NCBI RefSeq assembly: GCF_949628215.1
Contig: NW_027441196.1
Coordinates: 301,001-365,000, forward strand
Length of the DNA stretch: 64,000 nucleotides
Source: Phalacrocorax aristotelis
Taxonomy: Eukaryota > Chordata > Aves > Suliformes > Phalacrocoracidae
Direction: 5' to 3'
The notes below the pieces were generated by a model. The model had not been told where the DNA came from. It saw nothing but the letters and a program-made list of their open reading frames with translations, and searched no databases. Positions 47,201 to 60,100 of this stretch are shown here, piece after piece (position 1 is the first letter of the stretch; every line of letters starts with the position of its first letter). Position numbers and translations under genes: made by a program.

Positions 47201-48230
47201 ACTAACCACAAATCCAGCCAAACTCAGTGGGAAGCGGCAGCTACTCTTTCCCCTGAGCACCCAGATCCACACGTTTGCAGTCAGGCCCGGGAGACCCCAG
47301 CCTGATTTGGAAGCTACCTGTGTAGGCTGAGCTGAGCCCTGGGCCCTCTCTGTGTGTGGCTGCTCCCAGCAGTGGGCATTGCTCAGGAAAAAGTCCAGGT
47401 GGGAAAGAGAGGCAGAGCCTAAAGCCCAGCAAAGAAGCGCATCTGCAGCCCGTGAGGACTGCTGTATCCTTCCCCCTCCCACTGCAGGTGCTGAGCAGAG
47501 CCACCGCCATGCCCGAGTAGCAAAGCTTTGGCTACAGCCTGTGCCCTGCTCTGGTCACAGACGCTGTGCTCGCTGCAAAGCCTGGGTGGGCATTAGTTAT
47601 CTTATCAGTTTTGGGCCACAGAGAACCGTAAAAATAATCCTGTGCTCACGCCGCCGATGGTGTGAAGAGTTCTGCAGCCACAGCCGCACTTGCCGCTGCT
47701 GAAACGCACCGTGCCACGCTGAGAACTGCAAGTTCCCACGAAGCTGCAGATCGCACTGGGTGGATTTGGCAGGGGAAGGGCTGTAGGGTGAGGCCGTACG
47801 GAAGGCACTGCCTACCCGACTAAGCTCTAAGCTCAAAAATGCTGCTGCTTACATTTTCCACAGGACTTGTCCCAGCAGCCATATCCTTGCGACGTGTAGC
47901 TGTGGTTATGCTATGTGAAGTCACGGGGCATAAAAAGCCTTAGGCCAGGAGCTGCTCTGAGCCTCTGTGCCCTGTAGCTCAGGGAGCGCCAGCGTGGGCC
48001 AGTGTTGAGGCTGCTGTCCATGAGCGGCGCCGCCAAGGCCGCCCCGAGACGGCAGCGCCTCTGCATGAGCGGTTGAGGTCTCTGCAGAGCTGCAGGTGCC
48101 TGAAGGTCAGTGCTTCTGTTGTAAATAACTAGAGGGTTAAACTTGCAGCTTGGGCCATTATTAATCTAAACCTGCATCCTGAGAAATACAAACAACTCAA
48201 CGAGCCAACTTGTGAAAGGAATTCAAGGGA
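47200..48230. other. Inverted-repeat spacer, last part; no gene seen
   Basis: Mixed composition with no recognised domain or RNA gene. Confidence 0.4.
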
Positions 48231-49609
48231 GGGAGGGAGGGAGGGACAGACTGACAGAGAGAGACAGAAGTGCCTGAGCTGTGCCATGTGCCTGGCAGTG
48301 CAGAGAGCAGGAACTGCGGTGAGTCCTGGGCCCCTGGGGTCATGTCACCCCTCCCCCGCATCCCAGTCCCTCCCTGACACCCCCTCCCCTTTCCCTCTGT
48401 GTATTCTGTGGGGGGATACATAGGCACCTATAGGGATGTATGTATTTATAGGTATGTCTGTTATATTGTACATAGACATATATGTAATACAAATTATATA
48501 AAAATATTTTCCTATTTCTAAATATCAAAACATTTATTTCCAAATTAATCAACCTAGTATTTACCAAGATAAAATAATATTATCTTATAGAACAAAATAT
48601 GTATGTAAGCCATCCCGATCCCAGCTCAGGCACCCGTGGGGTGGGCAGGGGCTGCATTAACCGCCCTGCCCTCCCTCCTGCTGAGCAAATGATGGCAGGC
48701 AGAGAGAGGTGCTGCAAAGGCAACACCCAACTCTTTTAATGAATTCAGCAAGATATGGGGATCTGGGGGAAGGCTGGGGCTGGAGCAGGTGGGTGCAGGT
48801 TTCTGCCTCCGGATCTCCTCTGCGCATGGGTGCTATGGGGGCCGGTGCTGGGCCGGTGGGTTATGGGTAGCTGTGCTCGTCGGCCATCTGCATGTCGATC
48901 TCCCTCGGCACAAAAACCTGCAGGTGGCCCAGTGACACCTGCAGGGCCGCCCACTCCTGCTGCTCCTGGGCCGGCGTCTTCACGCGCTCCCGCTGGGGCC
49001 GCTGCTCGGGTGTGATGGGCACCGGCTGCTCCTGCTCCTCCAGCAGGGTGGGTGCAGCCATGAGCCCCCCAAGGGCCCGAGGGATAGCAGGGAATCGACG
49101 GGAGGGTGCATCAGCCTGTCGTGGGGTAGCATGTCACGGGGATCCATGCTCTGTGCCTTCTTGATCAGCAGCAGTCGGAGTGGGCAGGAGGGCAGCGGGT
49201 GCAGGGCACTTTGTCCCCCAGCATCCCCAGAGCTGCTGCGTCACTCAAGCACCAAGGTGGGCACATTGGTGTCCTCAGATGCCCTGCGCTTGCTGCTGCC
49301 CACTTGTTGCCTGCTGCTGCCTGCCTGCTGCCCGTGTGGCGGGGGGCCGGGTGGAGCAGGGATGTGCAGCACATAGGAGCCCGTGGGATATGGGCACTCC
49401 TGCTGGACTATGCCCTCATCGCAGCCCCATCAGGTGGTGGGGCACCAGCGTCCCTGTCAGCGCCTGCTGTCCGCATCCATAGGCAGGGGGACAGGGAGCA
49501 GCCATGGTGGGGAGCTGCACCCCGTGAGGGAGCTGCACCACAGGGGGAAGCAGCACCCCACTGTGGAGCTGCACCAGCTGCGCCTGGCCCGATGGGCCCT
49601 GGCACCCCC
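48231..49609 (-). repeat. Long inverted repeat, right arm (1379 bp)
   Basis: Reverse complement of 41,993-43,371 with 12 substitutions. The small open frame recurs on the minus strand at 49,061-48,861 with changes at three codons (for example PQRER for PQQER and FVPRE for FVQRE). Confidence 0.95.
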
Positions 49610-52600
49610 TGCTCATGCCGCGCACCTTCGATGCCATCGTCAGCCGGAGGAAAAGCCTCTCTGTAGGGGAAGCAAAGAGGGGTGGTGGGGTGAGGTACTG
49701 GAGGGCAGAGATGGCTGGGGGGTTACCAGGAGGGCAGGAGCACCACGAGGAGCGGGAGCCTGCTGCTGTACCTGCCATGGCAGTGGGTCAGTGTGGGGCT
49801 TGTTTGGGGCAAACAGTGTTCTGGGGTTCCGTCCCCATGGCGATCATTGCGCCAGCACCTGCCTCAGCCAGCCTTGCCAGGGCTGCATTTGTCATAGCAC
49901 GACGGCCCGTCTCAATGATTTCCTGTCCTCAGTGTTGATTTCTCATCCCCACCATGGTTTCCCATCTCAACCATGGTTTTGCTGGGAAGTGATTTCTGTG
50001 TCCAAGGGGAAAGGATGGGGCCAGCACTGCTGGCCCTGCGATGCTGACGCATGTGTGCTGCCCCATCTTCCATGATGGTGGCAATGGAAGACGGGGTTTA
50101 AAGGACTTTTGGGTTGTTTTTGTCCTCCCTTCTCTCTGGTCTGGGCCAGAGGTCAGGCTTGGTCTTGCTGTGGGGATCGAAGCTCTGTGACGTTCGTGTG
50201 CCCCTTCCTGGGGAGCCCCGGTGGGGCCGTGCCAGGGGTCCATCCTGGGTGCAGGGAAGCATCGTGGGGCAGCAGGCAGGCGTCCTTCCCTGGGGGCTCT
50301 GCCAGTGCAAGGGGTGTGCTGGAGGTCAGCGAGAGCTGCAGGGAGCCCTCCTCTGCGCCCCAGCTCAGCCGGGCTCTGCGAGCGTCCCCAGTGGATGCTC
50401 AGACCCCAAAGGAGGCTGAGGAAGAGATGCTGGAGGGACCTGGCGCCCTGCAAGGCTGAGGAATGAGCTTGACAGGAGCTTCTGGGGCACAGGTTGTGGT
50501 GCAGCATCTGCAGACCCTCGGCCTGGAGCTGGAGGGCTGTGACACAGGAGATGTGGAAGGGACAGGTCTTGTCCTACCCTGCAGAGTTTCAGAGGGAGGA
50601 GAAAACATCAGGGGGTCAATGAGGAGCCCAAATCTCCTCCACCAGCCTTCTGCAAGGAGAGAACACACGGGTCCCCACAGGGCTGTGCGGGGAGAGGCAG
50701 CCCCCAGGGTCTGGAGGGGCTTGGGGAGCCTTGTGGTGGCCGTTGCTGGTGGTGTGGGGGATTCAGGGCTGCCATCGGCCCCAGCTGCCCCCAGTTCGTG
50801 CCGGTGTGCCCGAGCCAGGGCTGGTCCTGCGCAAAGTACCGCAGCTTCTTCCTCGTGAAGCAGCAGATCTCCTGGGCAGAGGGAAGGCAGCATGGAGGAG
50901 GGCAGGTGCCGCGCTTCCAGCCTGGCTCCATCCCTGCTCCGGCCGGCCCAGGCTGTGGGATGATCCGCAGAAGGTGATGCAAACTATATGAGGCATCTTC
51001 CATGTTTCTAAACCTACGCGGGCTGGCATGCAGCAAGTGCTTGAGGCTGGCTTTAAAGAAAAGATTAAGATCTAGGAAACAAATCACAGATCAGCCAGGG
51101 AAGCACCCCGTGGCCAGCCGATGACCCAGGTCAGTCCTCCAAACTTTTCTAAACATATTCCGGGATGGCAGGGCAGAGGGTTGGATGAAGTTGCTACATT
51201 CGTGTTTAATGGAAAAGATGAAAGCCCAAGGAAAAAAAAAGAACAAACGGAAAAAGCCAGGAACAGCAAGCGAGTCTATTGGTAGTGGTGTTGAAGAATA
51301 ATCCTAGCTTAAGGGGCTGAGGACGCCCAAGGTAGGGGCAGAGGAGAAAATCTGCGCAGCAGTGGATCTCAAAGAACAGGAGAGTGTTGCAAACTGTTGT
51401 AGTTAGCGTGGACAACAAGGCCCTTGGAAACGGGAGTGCCCAGTGTGACAAAACACAATGAAACAAACCAACAAAACCCAACGATCCTCCTGAAAGGCCC
51501 TCCCCAGCCTGTGCCGCCAGGGTGGGAGCCTCTGGGAAATCCCCTTCTGATGAGAGTCTGGCCTTGAACCTTTCCACTGATGACCATAATTACCCCTGTC
51601 TGATGGGTACAGGGGCAACTTCCCATCTCGGCGATTTTCCTCTCCCTGAGACCCCCCCTCTGGACCCTCCCCTCACATCGTGCCTGTGTGTCCCCCCGCA
51701 AATAAAGGGTGCAGAGGAGGAGGATGTGAGTGATGGGGGGTGAAAGGGGACGTGGCCTCCGCAGAGGCTGTAACGTGGGGGCAGGGGTGGGAAGCACATC
51801 GCTCCCCTCGTTCTGGGTGAGGTTTTGAGTGGGTTTTATGTGTATTGCTCACAGAAATAGCTGCCTGGGGGACAGGGTTCTTCCTTCTCCTTTGTTTTCT
51901 TCTGGAAACGAGGATCTAAATATCCCAAGAAGCCTTTGCATTTCCTGATGTGCTGCTTCTTTTTCTTCTTTTTCTTCTTTTTCTTCTTTTTCTTGAGCTT
52001 CCAATTGTCACTGTCAAAGTGGAGCAGAGACATCCAAAGCATAAAGTCCGAAGGAAACTGCCGGTTAAAAACCAGCAAAACAACTGTGGCGCTTGATGCG
52101 TGTATGACAAGTTATTCGTTTCCCCGCAGGGGATGACTCGCAGCGTGTCAGCTATTTTCTGGTAATTTCTGCACCTCTACCTCGCTTTAGGAGCAGCAAA
52201 CTCAAGCCTGCAGATTGAAGGACAACAGGGCCTGTTTGTACACAGACCATTAACAGTGGCTAGGTGTGGAATATGTGGAATTAAAAAACCTGTCGTAACT
52301 AATCAAGAACGGTGGGCAGATGTGATTCTAGCGACGTGGTCCAGACCTAGTGTTCTAACACGATTCAGCAATATCTCTCCTATCTTCACTTGACCAACCG
52401 AACGACATGATCGCCGGCCAGATTATGCTATAAAAACTTAGCTATATAAACTTAGAAACAATGAAAACCAGGCAGACATGAGAAACACCCAGAAAAGAAT
52501 TCGGGAAAAAATGGCTGTTTCTGCTGGAAGCCTTGCTTGGATGTTATCCTCCTCTCGATATTTATCTTTGGACTTCTTTTTCTTCCGGACCTTCTTGTAT

Positions 52601-52980
52601 TTTTTCGTTCTCGGCTCACCTCTCCTTCACCATTTCCGCTCTATTTCACTTTTGCTTCCTTCTGTATGGGTTTATTTTCTCTTGCCATTTCCTAGTCTTC
52701 CATTTTCCTGGGAAGAGCCCTCAGAAGGGGAATGAGCTGACACAGGTGGAAGTGTGTGCCTTTCCCGAGATTATTCTTCAGACTGCTGCGGAGGCACGGG
52801 ACAGGGATGAAGGTTTGCTCTGTGGCCGCTGAAGGGATGTACCTCTTCCTCTCTAGAGAGGCCGTGTGAGGCCGTCCGCTTTCGCAGTGATGATCCTTCG
52901 GTGACCTGTTGTAAGCTTCATCCCATTTGTCAAAGTCTTTTATCACAGGGAGAGGACTTTCTGTCTCTGCCACCTGCATT
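49610..52980. other. No gene assigned
   Basis: Contains a pyrimidine tract built on TTTTTC/TTC at 51,957-51,993. A minus-strand frame near 50,880 (EICCFTRKKLRYFAQDQPWL) looks faintly exon-like, but I recognise no family. Confidence 0.35.
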
Positions 52981-52984
52981 GCTG

Positions 52985-53857
52985 TCATTTGCAGATGACA
53001 CCAAACAGAGCGGGGAGGAACCCTCCAGAAGGGAGAGCTGCTCTGCAGGGAGATCTGGACAGGCTGGAGGAGTGGGCCAGCAAGAACCTTATGGAGTGCA
53101 ACAAGGACAAGTGTAAGATCATGCACCTGGGAAAACATAATCCAGGAGTGCAGCACAGCCTGGGATCCGCCTGGCTGGGGAGCATCTCTGTGGAAAGGGA
53201 CCCGGGGGTCCCTGGTGGCCAGAAAGCTCAACATGAGCGAACAGTGGCTGCTGCGGCCAAGAAGGCCAACAGGGTGCTGGGTTGCATCAAAAAGGGCATT
53301 GGCAACAGACAGAAAGAAGTCATCATCCCGCTCTACTCAGCGCTTGTCAGGCCACACCTGGAGCTCTGTGTATAGTTCTGGTCCCCGCTGTACAAAGAGG
53401 ATGTGGCCAGGCTGGAAGGGGTCCAGAGAGGGGCCACCAGGATGATCAGAGGACTGGGAAGCTGCCATACGAGGATGGGCTGGGAGAGCTGGGTTTGTTC
53501 AGCCTTGAGAAAAGGAGGCTCAGAGGGGATCTCATCCCCGTGTACCAGGACTTCAGGGGCGGCTACAAAGAAGATGGAGACTCCCTTTTTACACGGAGTC
53601 CCATGGAGAGGACAAGGGGGGATGGACACAAGTTGCTCTTGGAGAGATTCCAATTGGACACCGGGGAAAATTTTTTGCACTGAGGACAGTCACCGTTGGA
53701 ATAATCTCCCCAGGGAGGTGGTTGACTCGGCCACACTAGGCACCTTCAGGAGTCATCTGGACAGGGTGCTGGGCCATCTTGTCTAGGCTGTGCTCTTCCT
53801 AGAAAGGTTGGACTAGATGATCCCTGAGGTCCCTTCCAACCTGGGATTCTGGGATTC
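52985..53857 (+). repeat. CR1 LINE, ORF2 C-terminus and 3' UTR
   Basis: The plus strand encodes LDRLEEWASKNLMECNKDKC, ALVRPHLEL and related CR1 wording, then the 3' UTR with 'ggttggactagatgatccc'. It ends ATTCTGGGATTC. Confidence 0.93.
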
Positions 53858-54316
53858 AAATATGCGCTAGGGGTAGTGCATGCTCACGGAGCCACATGCA
53901 AAGCAAGAGGACTATTGTCTGCACAAGGATCTCCTATTAAGTGTGGGAATGTCATCAAACAACTATCAGAAAGTTTCAGCTACCAGTAGAGGTGGCTACA
54001 ATGAGTTGCGAAGCTCATCGATTTCAACAAACACCAATTAATGTAGGAAATCAATTAGCCGACAGAACACGAAGGAGGTAGCAGAGGAAAGCGTCCTAAT
54101 AGTGGCACCATCAGAGCATATAAATCTTCCAACTACGACTCCGAAGTATCGAGGTCAGGGTAACCAACTGGTTGAATTACTACAGGCTCACCTACTCCCA
54201 CAGGGTGGTGGGTAACTGTGGACAGGCAAGTTACAGCGCCTGAAGCAGAGATGAGGCAGATGCTGAAGATAAACATAAAGCAACACACTGGGGTGTAGAG
54301 GTTACTGTAAATGACT
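53858..54316 (+). mobile_element. Degraded retroviral pol fragment (RNase H to integrase start)
   Basis: The plus strand reads [39 protein letters not shown] and GNQLAD, the RNase H end, then after stops and frame changes a THWGV-type integrase zinc region. It aligns by eye with the pol of the provirus at 2514-6017 (compare [22 protein letters not shown]) but is clearly diverged, so it is another, older lineage. Flanked by CR1 on both sides. Confidence 0.8.
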
Positions 54317-54321
54317 TAAAA

Positions 54322-55165
54322 ACCCACAGAATCCCAGACTGGTGGGGGCTGGAAGGGCCCTCTGGAGCTCATCCCGTCCCACCCCCTGCTTGAGCAGGCA
54401 CACCCAGAGCAGGGGCACAGGGCCGCGTCCAGGCGGGGGGTGAATGTCTCCAGGGAAGGGACCCCACAGCCTCTCTGGGCAGCCTGTGCCCCTGCTCTGG
54501 CACCCGCACAGGGAAGGGGTTTGTCCTCATGTTCAGGGGGAACTTCCCGTGTTCCAGCTTGTGCCCGTGGCCCTTTGGCCTGGCGTTGGGCACCGCTGAA
54601 AAGAGCCCGGCCCATCCTCCTGACACCGCCCTTCAGATATTTATAGGCATTGATGAGATCCCCCCTCAGCCTTCTCTTCTCCAGGCTGAACAAGCCCAGG
54701 TCTCTCAGCCTTTCCTCACGAGGGCGATGCTCCAGCCCCTGATCCCCTTGGCAGCTCTGCGCTGGCCTTGCTCCAGCAGTTCCCCGTCCTTCTTGGACTG
54801 GGGGGCCCAGACCTGGCCGCAGCCCTGCAGGTGTGGCCTCACTGGGGCAGAGCAGAGGGGCAGGAGAACCTCCCTCGCCCTGCTGGCCACACGCCTTTGA
54901 ATGCAGCCCAGGACACCGCTGGCCCCCTTGGCCCCAAGGGCCCGGTGCTGGCTCAGGGTCACCTCGCTGCCCCCCAGCACCCCCAGGCCCTTCCCAGCAG
55001 AGCCGCTCCCCAGCAGGTCCCCCCCAGCCTGTGCTGGTGCGGGGGGCTGTTCCTCCCCAGGGGCAGGGCCTGGCACTGGCTCCTGTTGAATTCCCTGAGG
55101 CTCCCCTGGGCCCAGCTCTCCAGCCTGGCCAGCTCTCGCTGGACGGCAGCGCAGCCTCCGACATA
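54322..55165 (-). repeat. CR1 LINE, minus strand
   Basis: The minus strand encodes [17 protein letters not shown] and related CR1 ORF2 C-terminal wording. The 3' end lies at the left, by 'cagaatcccagactgg'. Confidence 0.9.
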
Positions 55166-55169
55166 AATT

Positions 55170-56445
55170 ACTTGACGTGGCTGTGAGTTCAGACCTAGCT
55201 GGTAGAGTTCCTCACACCCCTCAAGAGGAGGAGAAGGGGCTAAGGGGAGGGGAGCACACTTCAGTTTCCCAAATCCAAGGAAAGTGCCCAAACCACCCCT
55301 CCCTTGGCCTCTGGTGTCCTATTTCTTGAGAATCAAATCTGCTGGGGGTCTTTGGTCAATAATCTTTCAATAATTCTTCAGGTGTTTTTGTGATTTCCCC
55401 AAGTATCATTATCTACTGAAAATAATCAGCATTTGCCACATAAGGCATGCAACCCAGTCCTCAGTGACCCATCCAAAGTGGAGCAGGTGAAAGGGAGGGT
55501 CTTGCAAAAGTCACCTTTTGTGTCCCCAAGGTGGCAGGGGCTTTATCCCCTTAGGACAGACTCCGGGCCAGGCAGACACAGCCTTGGGTCCCGCTCAACT
55601 AGTTCTTCCCGACGCTTCATTCGGCACCTGTTTTGATGTCATCGGTGCGTTCCTGTGACTACTTTTTATGCACAGAAGATCATAAAAAGAAAATTATTTC
55701 ATAAAAGATGGTCCAAAAGGTGCTGTTATGGCCGAGAAAGCCCACCATGAGCTCTGGAGAGATCCAGGAAGATTCTAACAAGCACCAAGATGAACCAAGG
55801 AACTCAAGGACTCTTCTGAAGAGCTTCCCTGAGCAGTGGTTGGCCCTGTGTAGGGTTGGGAGACGTCAGTGAGCAACAAGGAGATGGCTGATGGCTTTAG
55901 CACATCGTTACCCCCATGTCTGAGCCCAGAAATGGAAAGGAGTTGATTTCTGTTGCTTGAGGAGGGGAAGGAGATTTATGCTGGCCAAGGGCTTTGGTGG
56001 GGCTTGGACTCCTCCAACAGAACTGACGTCTTTGTCCTCCGAGTGATGGCTGCTGTCCCTTCCGCTGAGGCCCATGGTAGGACGTCGGTTACTGACAGCC
56101 CCAGGGCTTCGCTGCCTCCTCACCTCCCGTAGAGCCTCGGAGGAGTCCTACCGCCCTCCGGCACTCAGCGTCGCACCCCCCACCTCACACTGCCTCCCGA
56201 AAGAGCCCCTTGCGTCCCAAGAGGGAAAAGGTCCCCCTCTTCCTGGCAAAAAGGGGCCAGAGCTTGGCCATCCTCCTCGATGAAACACATCGAGGGGCTT
56301 CAGAGCCGCCTCCACGTTGCCTGGCTGCCTGTGACCAGTGCCTCTCCCTTCCTGTTTCTCCATGGCACAAGCACGGACACCTTGTCTACTCATCTTCATC
56401 GTTACGAGACCACGCTCATCACGGTCTCTTCAGCCCTGGATGGAC
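55170..56445. other. No gene seen
   Basis: Non-coding, no recognised repeat apart from what is listed beside it. Confidence 0.4.
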
Positions 56446-56449
56446 TCGC

Positions 56450-56742
56450 AAACACCCTCAGAAACCTGGAGGTTTGCTGCGGACTTTTGCGGCCTCAAGC
56501 TGAGCCGGGGGAAGTTTAGGTTGGATATTGGGAAAAACTTCTTCACCGAAAGGGCTGTCAGGCGTTGGAACAGGCTGCCCTGGGAGGTGGGGGAGTCTCC
56601 ATCCCTGGGGGTGTTCAGAAGAAGGGTAGGCATGGTGCTTGAGGCTATGGATTAGTGGTGGGCTTGGCAGCGATAGGTTGGCGGTTGGACTCGATCTTAA
56701 GGGTCTTTTCCAACCTTAACGATTCTATGATTCTCTAAGGCC
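56450..56742 (+). repeat. CR1 3' end
   Basis: Contains 'ggttggatattgggaaaaa', 'gaacaggctgccctgggag' and the tail 'ccaaccttaacgattctat'. Confidence 0.92.
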
Positions 56743-57106
56743 GCGTCCCATCTTCTTGGAGGGTCTGCAGTTCAGGGCCTCGACACCAGAGGGCTCATTA
56801 ACACACAAAACCACCAAACAAGCCGCTTCTGCATCATTTCCCTTAATTCTTCAATTCTTGTGTGGTTTTCCAGAGACATTTAAGGAGTGTAGGCAAAGGA
56901 AGAAGTTTTTTTATAGTAAATAACAATAAGAAAGGATTTCTTCTTTTTCCGCTTTTCCTCATTTTTCTGCTTGCAGGTTAAGTGGTACCATCACTCTCCG
57001 ATACTGACCTTGAGCATCTCCTGAGTATGACCGTAGACGGAAGTCAAGACTCTTTAGGGCAGCCACTCTCTGGAGAGTCTTTGTCCCACCCCCCCCATTT
57101 CCCGCA

Positions 57107-60100
57107 TCAGCAGGGATTTACACCTGGGATTTACACCTGGGATTTACAGCAGGGATTTACAGCAGGGATTTACACCTGGGATTTACACCTGGGATTTACA
57201 GCAGGGATTTACGGCAGGGATTTACACCTGGGATTTACACCTGGGGTTTACACCTGGGATTTACACCTGGGATTTACAGCAGGGATTTACAGCAGGGATT
57301 TACACCTGGGATTTACACCTGGGGTTTACACCTGGGATTTACAGCAGGGATTTACAGCAGGGATTTACACCTGGGATTTACACCTGGGATTTACAGCAGG
57401 GATTTACACCTGGGATTTACACCTGGGGTTTACAGCAGGGATTTACAGCAGGGATTTACACCTGGGATTTACACCTGGGGTTTACACCTGGGATTTACAG
57501 CAGGGATTTACAGCAGGGATTTACACCTGGGATTTACAGCAGGGATTTACACCTGGGATTTACACCTGGGATTTACAGCAGGGATTTACAGCAGGGATTT
57601 ACACCTGGGATTTACAGCAGGGATTTACACCTGGGATTTACACCTGGGGTTTACACCTGGGATTTACACCTGGGGTTTACACCTGGGATTTACGGCAGGG
57701 ATTTACAGCAGGGATTTACACCTGGGATTTACATCTGGGATTTACAGCAGGGATTTACAGCAGGGATTTACGGCAGGGATTTACACCTGGGATTTACACC
57801 TGGGATTTACAGCAGGGATTTACAGCAGGGATTTACACCTGGGATTTACACCTGGGATTTACAGCAGGGATTTACAGCAGGGATTTACAGCAGGGATTTA
57901 CACCTGGGATTTACACCTGGGATTTACAGCAGGGATTTACAGCAGGGATTTACACCTGGGATTTACACCTGGGATTTACACCTGGGGTTTACACCTGGGA
58001 TTTACAGCAGGGATTTACACCTGGGATTTACACCTGGGATTTACAGCAGGGATTTACAGCAGGGATTTACACCTGGGATTTACACCTGGGATTTACAGCA
58101 GGGATTTACAGCAGGGATTTACAGCAGGGATTTACACCTGGGGTTTACACCTAGGATTTACAGCAGGGATTTACAGCAGGGATTTACAGCAGGGATTTAC
58201 ACCTGGGGTTTACACCTAGGATTTACAGCAGGGATTTACAGCAGGGATTTACACCTGGGATTTACATCTGGGATTTACACCTGGGATTTACAGCAGGGAT
58301 TTACGGCAGGGATTTACACCTGGGATTTACACCTGGGATTTACAGCAGGGATTTACAGCAGGGATTTACACCTGGGATTTACACCTGGGATTTACAGCAG
58401 GGATTTACAGCAGGGATTTACAGCAGGGATTTACACCTGGGATTTACACCTGGGATTTACAGCAGGGATTTACAGCAGGGATTTACACCTGGGATTTACA
58501 CCTGGGATTTACACCTGGGGTTTACAGCAGGGATTTACAGCAGGGATTTACAGCAGGGATTTACACCTGGGGTTTACAGCAGGGACTTACAGCAGGGATT
58601 TACACCTGGGATTTACACCTGGGGTTTACACCTGGGATTTACACCTGGGATTTACAGCAGGGATTTACAGCAGGGATTTACACCTGGGGTTTACAGCAGG
58701 GACTTACAGCAGGGATTTACAGCAGGGATTTACACCTGGGATTTACACCTGGGGTTTACAGCAGGGACTTACAGCAGGGATTTACAGCAGGGATTTACAC
58801 CTGGGATTTACACCTGGGGTTTACAGCAGGGATTTACACCTGGGATTTACAGCAGGGATTTACAGCAGGGATTTACACCTGGGATTTACACCTGGGATTT
58901 ACACCTGGGATTTACAGCAGGGATTTACACCTGGGATTTACACCTGGGATTTACACCTGGGATTTACAGCAGGGACTTACACCTGGGATTTACACCTGGG
59001 ATTTACACCTGGGATTTACAGCAGGGATTTACACCTGGGATTTACAGCAGGGATTTACAGCAGGGATTTACAGCAGGGATTTACACCTGGGATTTACAGC
59101 AGGGATTTACAGCAGGGATTTACACCTGGGGTTTACAGCAGGGACTTACAGCAGGGATTTACACCTGGGATTTACACCTGGGGTTTACACCTGGGGTTTA
59201 CACCTGGGATTTACACCTGGGATTTACAGCAGGGATTTACACCTGGGATTTACACCTGGGGTTTACACCTGGGATTTACACCTGGGGTTTACACCTGGGA
59301 TTTACGGCAGGGATTTACAGCTGGGATTTACAGCAGGGATTTACACCTGGGGTTTACAGCAGGGATTTACAGCAGGGATTTACAGCAGGGATTTACACCT
59401 GGGATTTACACCTGGGATTTACACCTGGGGTTTACACCTGGGATTTACACCTGGGATTTACAGCAGGGATTTACAGCAGGGATTTACACCTGGGATTTAC
59501 ACCTGGGGTTTACACCTGGGATTTACAGCAGGGATTTACAGCAGGGATTTACAGCAGGGATTTACACCTGGGATTTACAGCAGGGATTTACACCTGGGAT
59601 TTACACCTGGGATTTACACCTGGGATTTACAGCAGGGATTTACAGCAGGGATTTACAGCAGGGATTTACACCTGGGATTTACGGCAGGGATTTACAGCAG
59701 GGATTTACAGCAGGGATTTACGGCAGGGATTTACACCTGGGATTTACACCTGGGGTTTACAGCAGGGATTTACAGCAGGGATTTACACCTGGGTTTTACA
59801 CCTGGGATTTACAGCAGGGATTTACAGCAGGGATTTACAGCAGGGATTTACACCTGGGATTTACGGCAGGGATTTACAGCAGGGATTTACAGCAGGGATT
59901 TACGGCAGGGATTTACACCTGGGACTTACACCTGGGATTTACAGCAGGGATTTACACCTGGGATTTACACCTGGGATTTACATCTGGGATTTACAGCAGG
60001 GATTTACACCTGGGATTTACACCTGGGGTTTACACCTGGGATTTACACCTGGGGTTTACACCTGGGATTTACAGCAGGGATTTACAGCAGGGATTTACAG

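Noticed and set aside
51957-51993. Pyrimidine tract as a poly(A)-type retrogene tail
   Set aside because: It is a regular TTTTTC/TTC simple repeat without an adjacent retrocopy.
56982-58154. 390-codon plus-strand frame with repeated TWDLQQGFT units
   Set aside because: A stop-free 13-bp tandem repeat gives a periodic 13-residue peptide in any frame. It ends at the first unit variant containing TAG.
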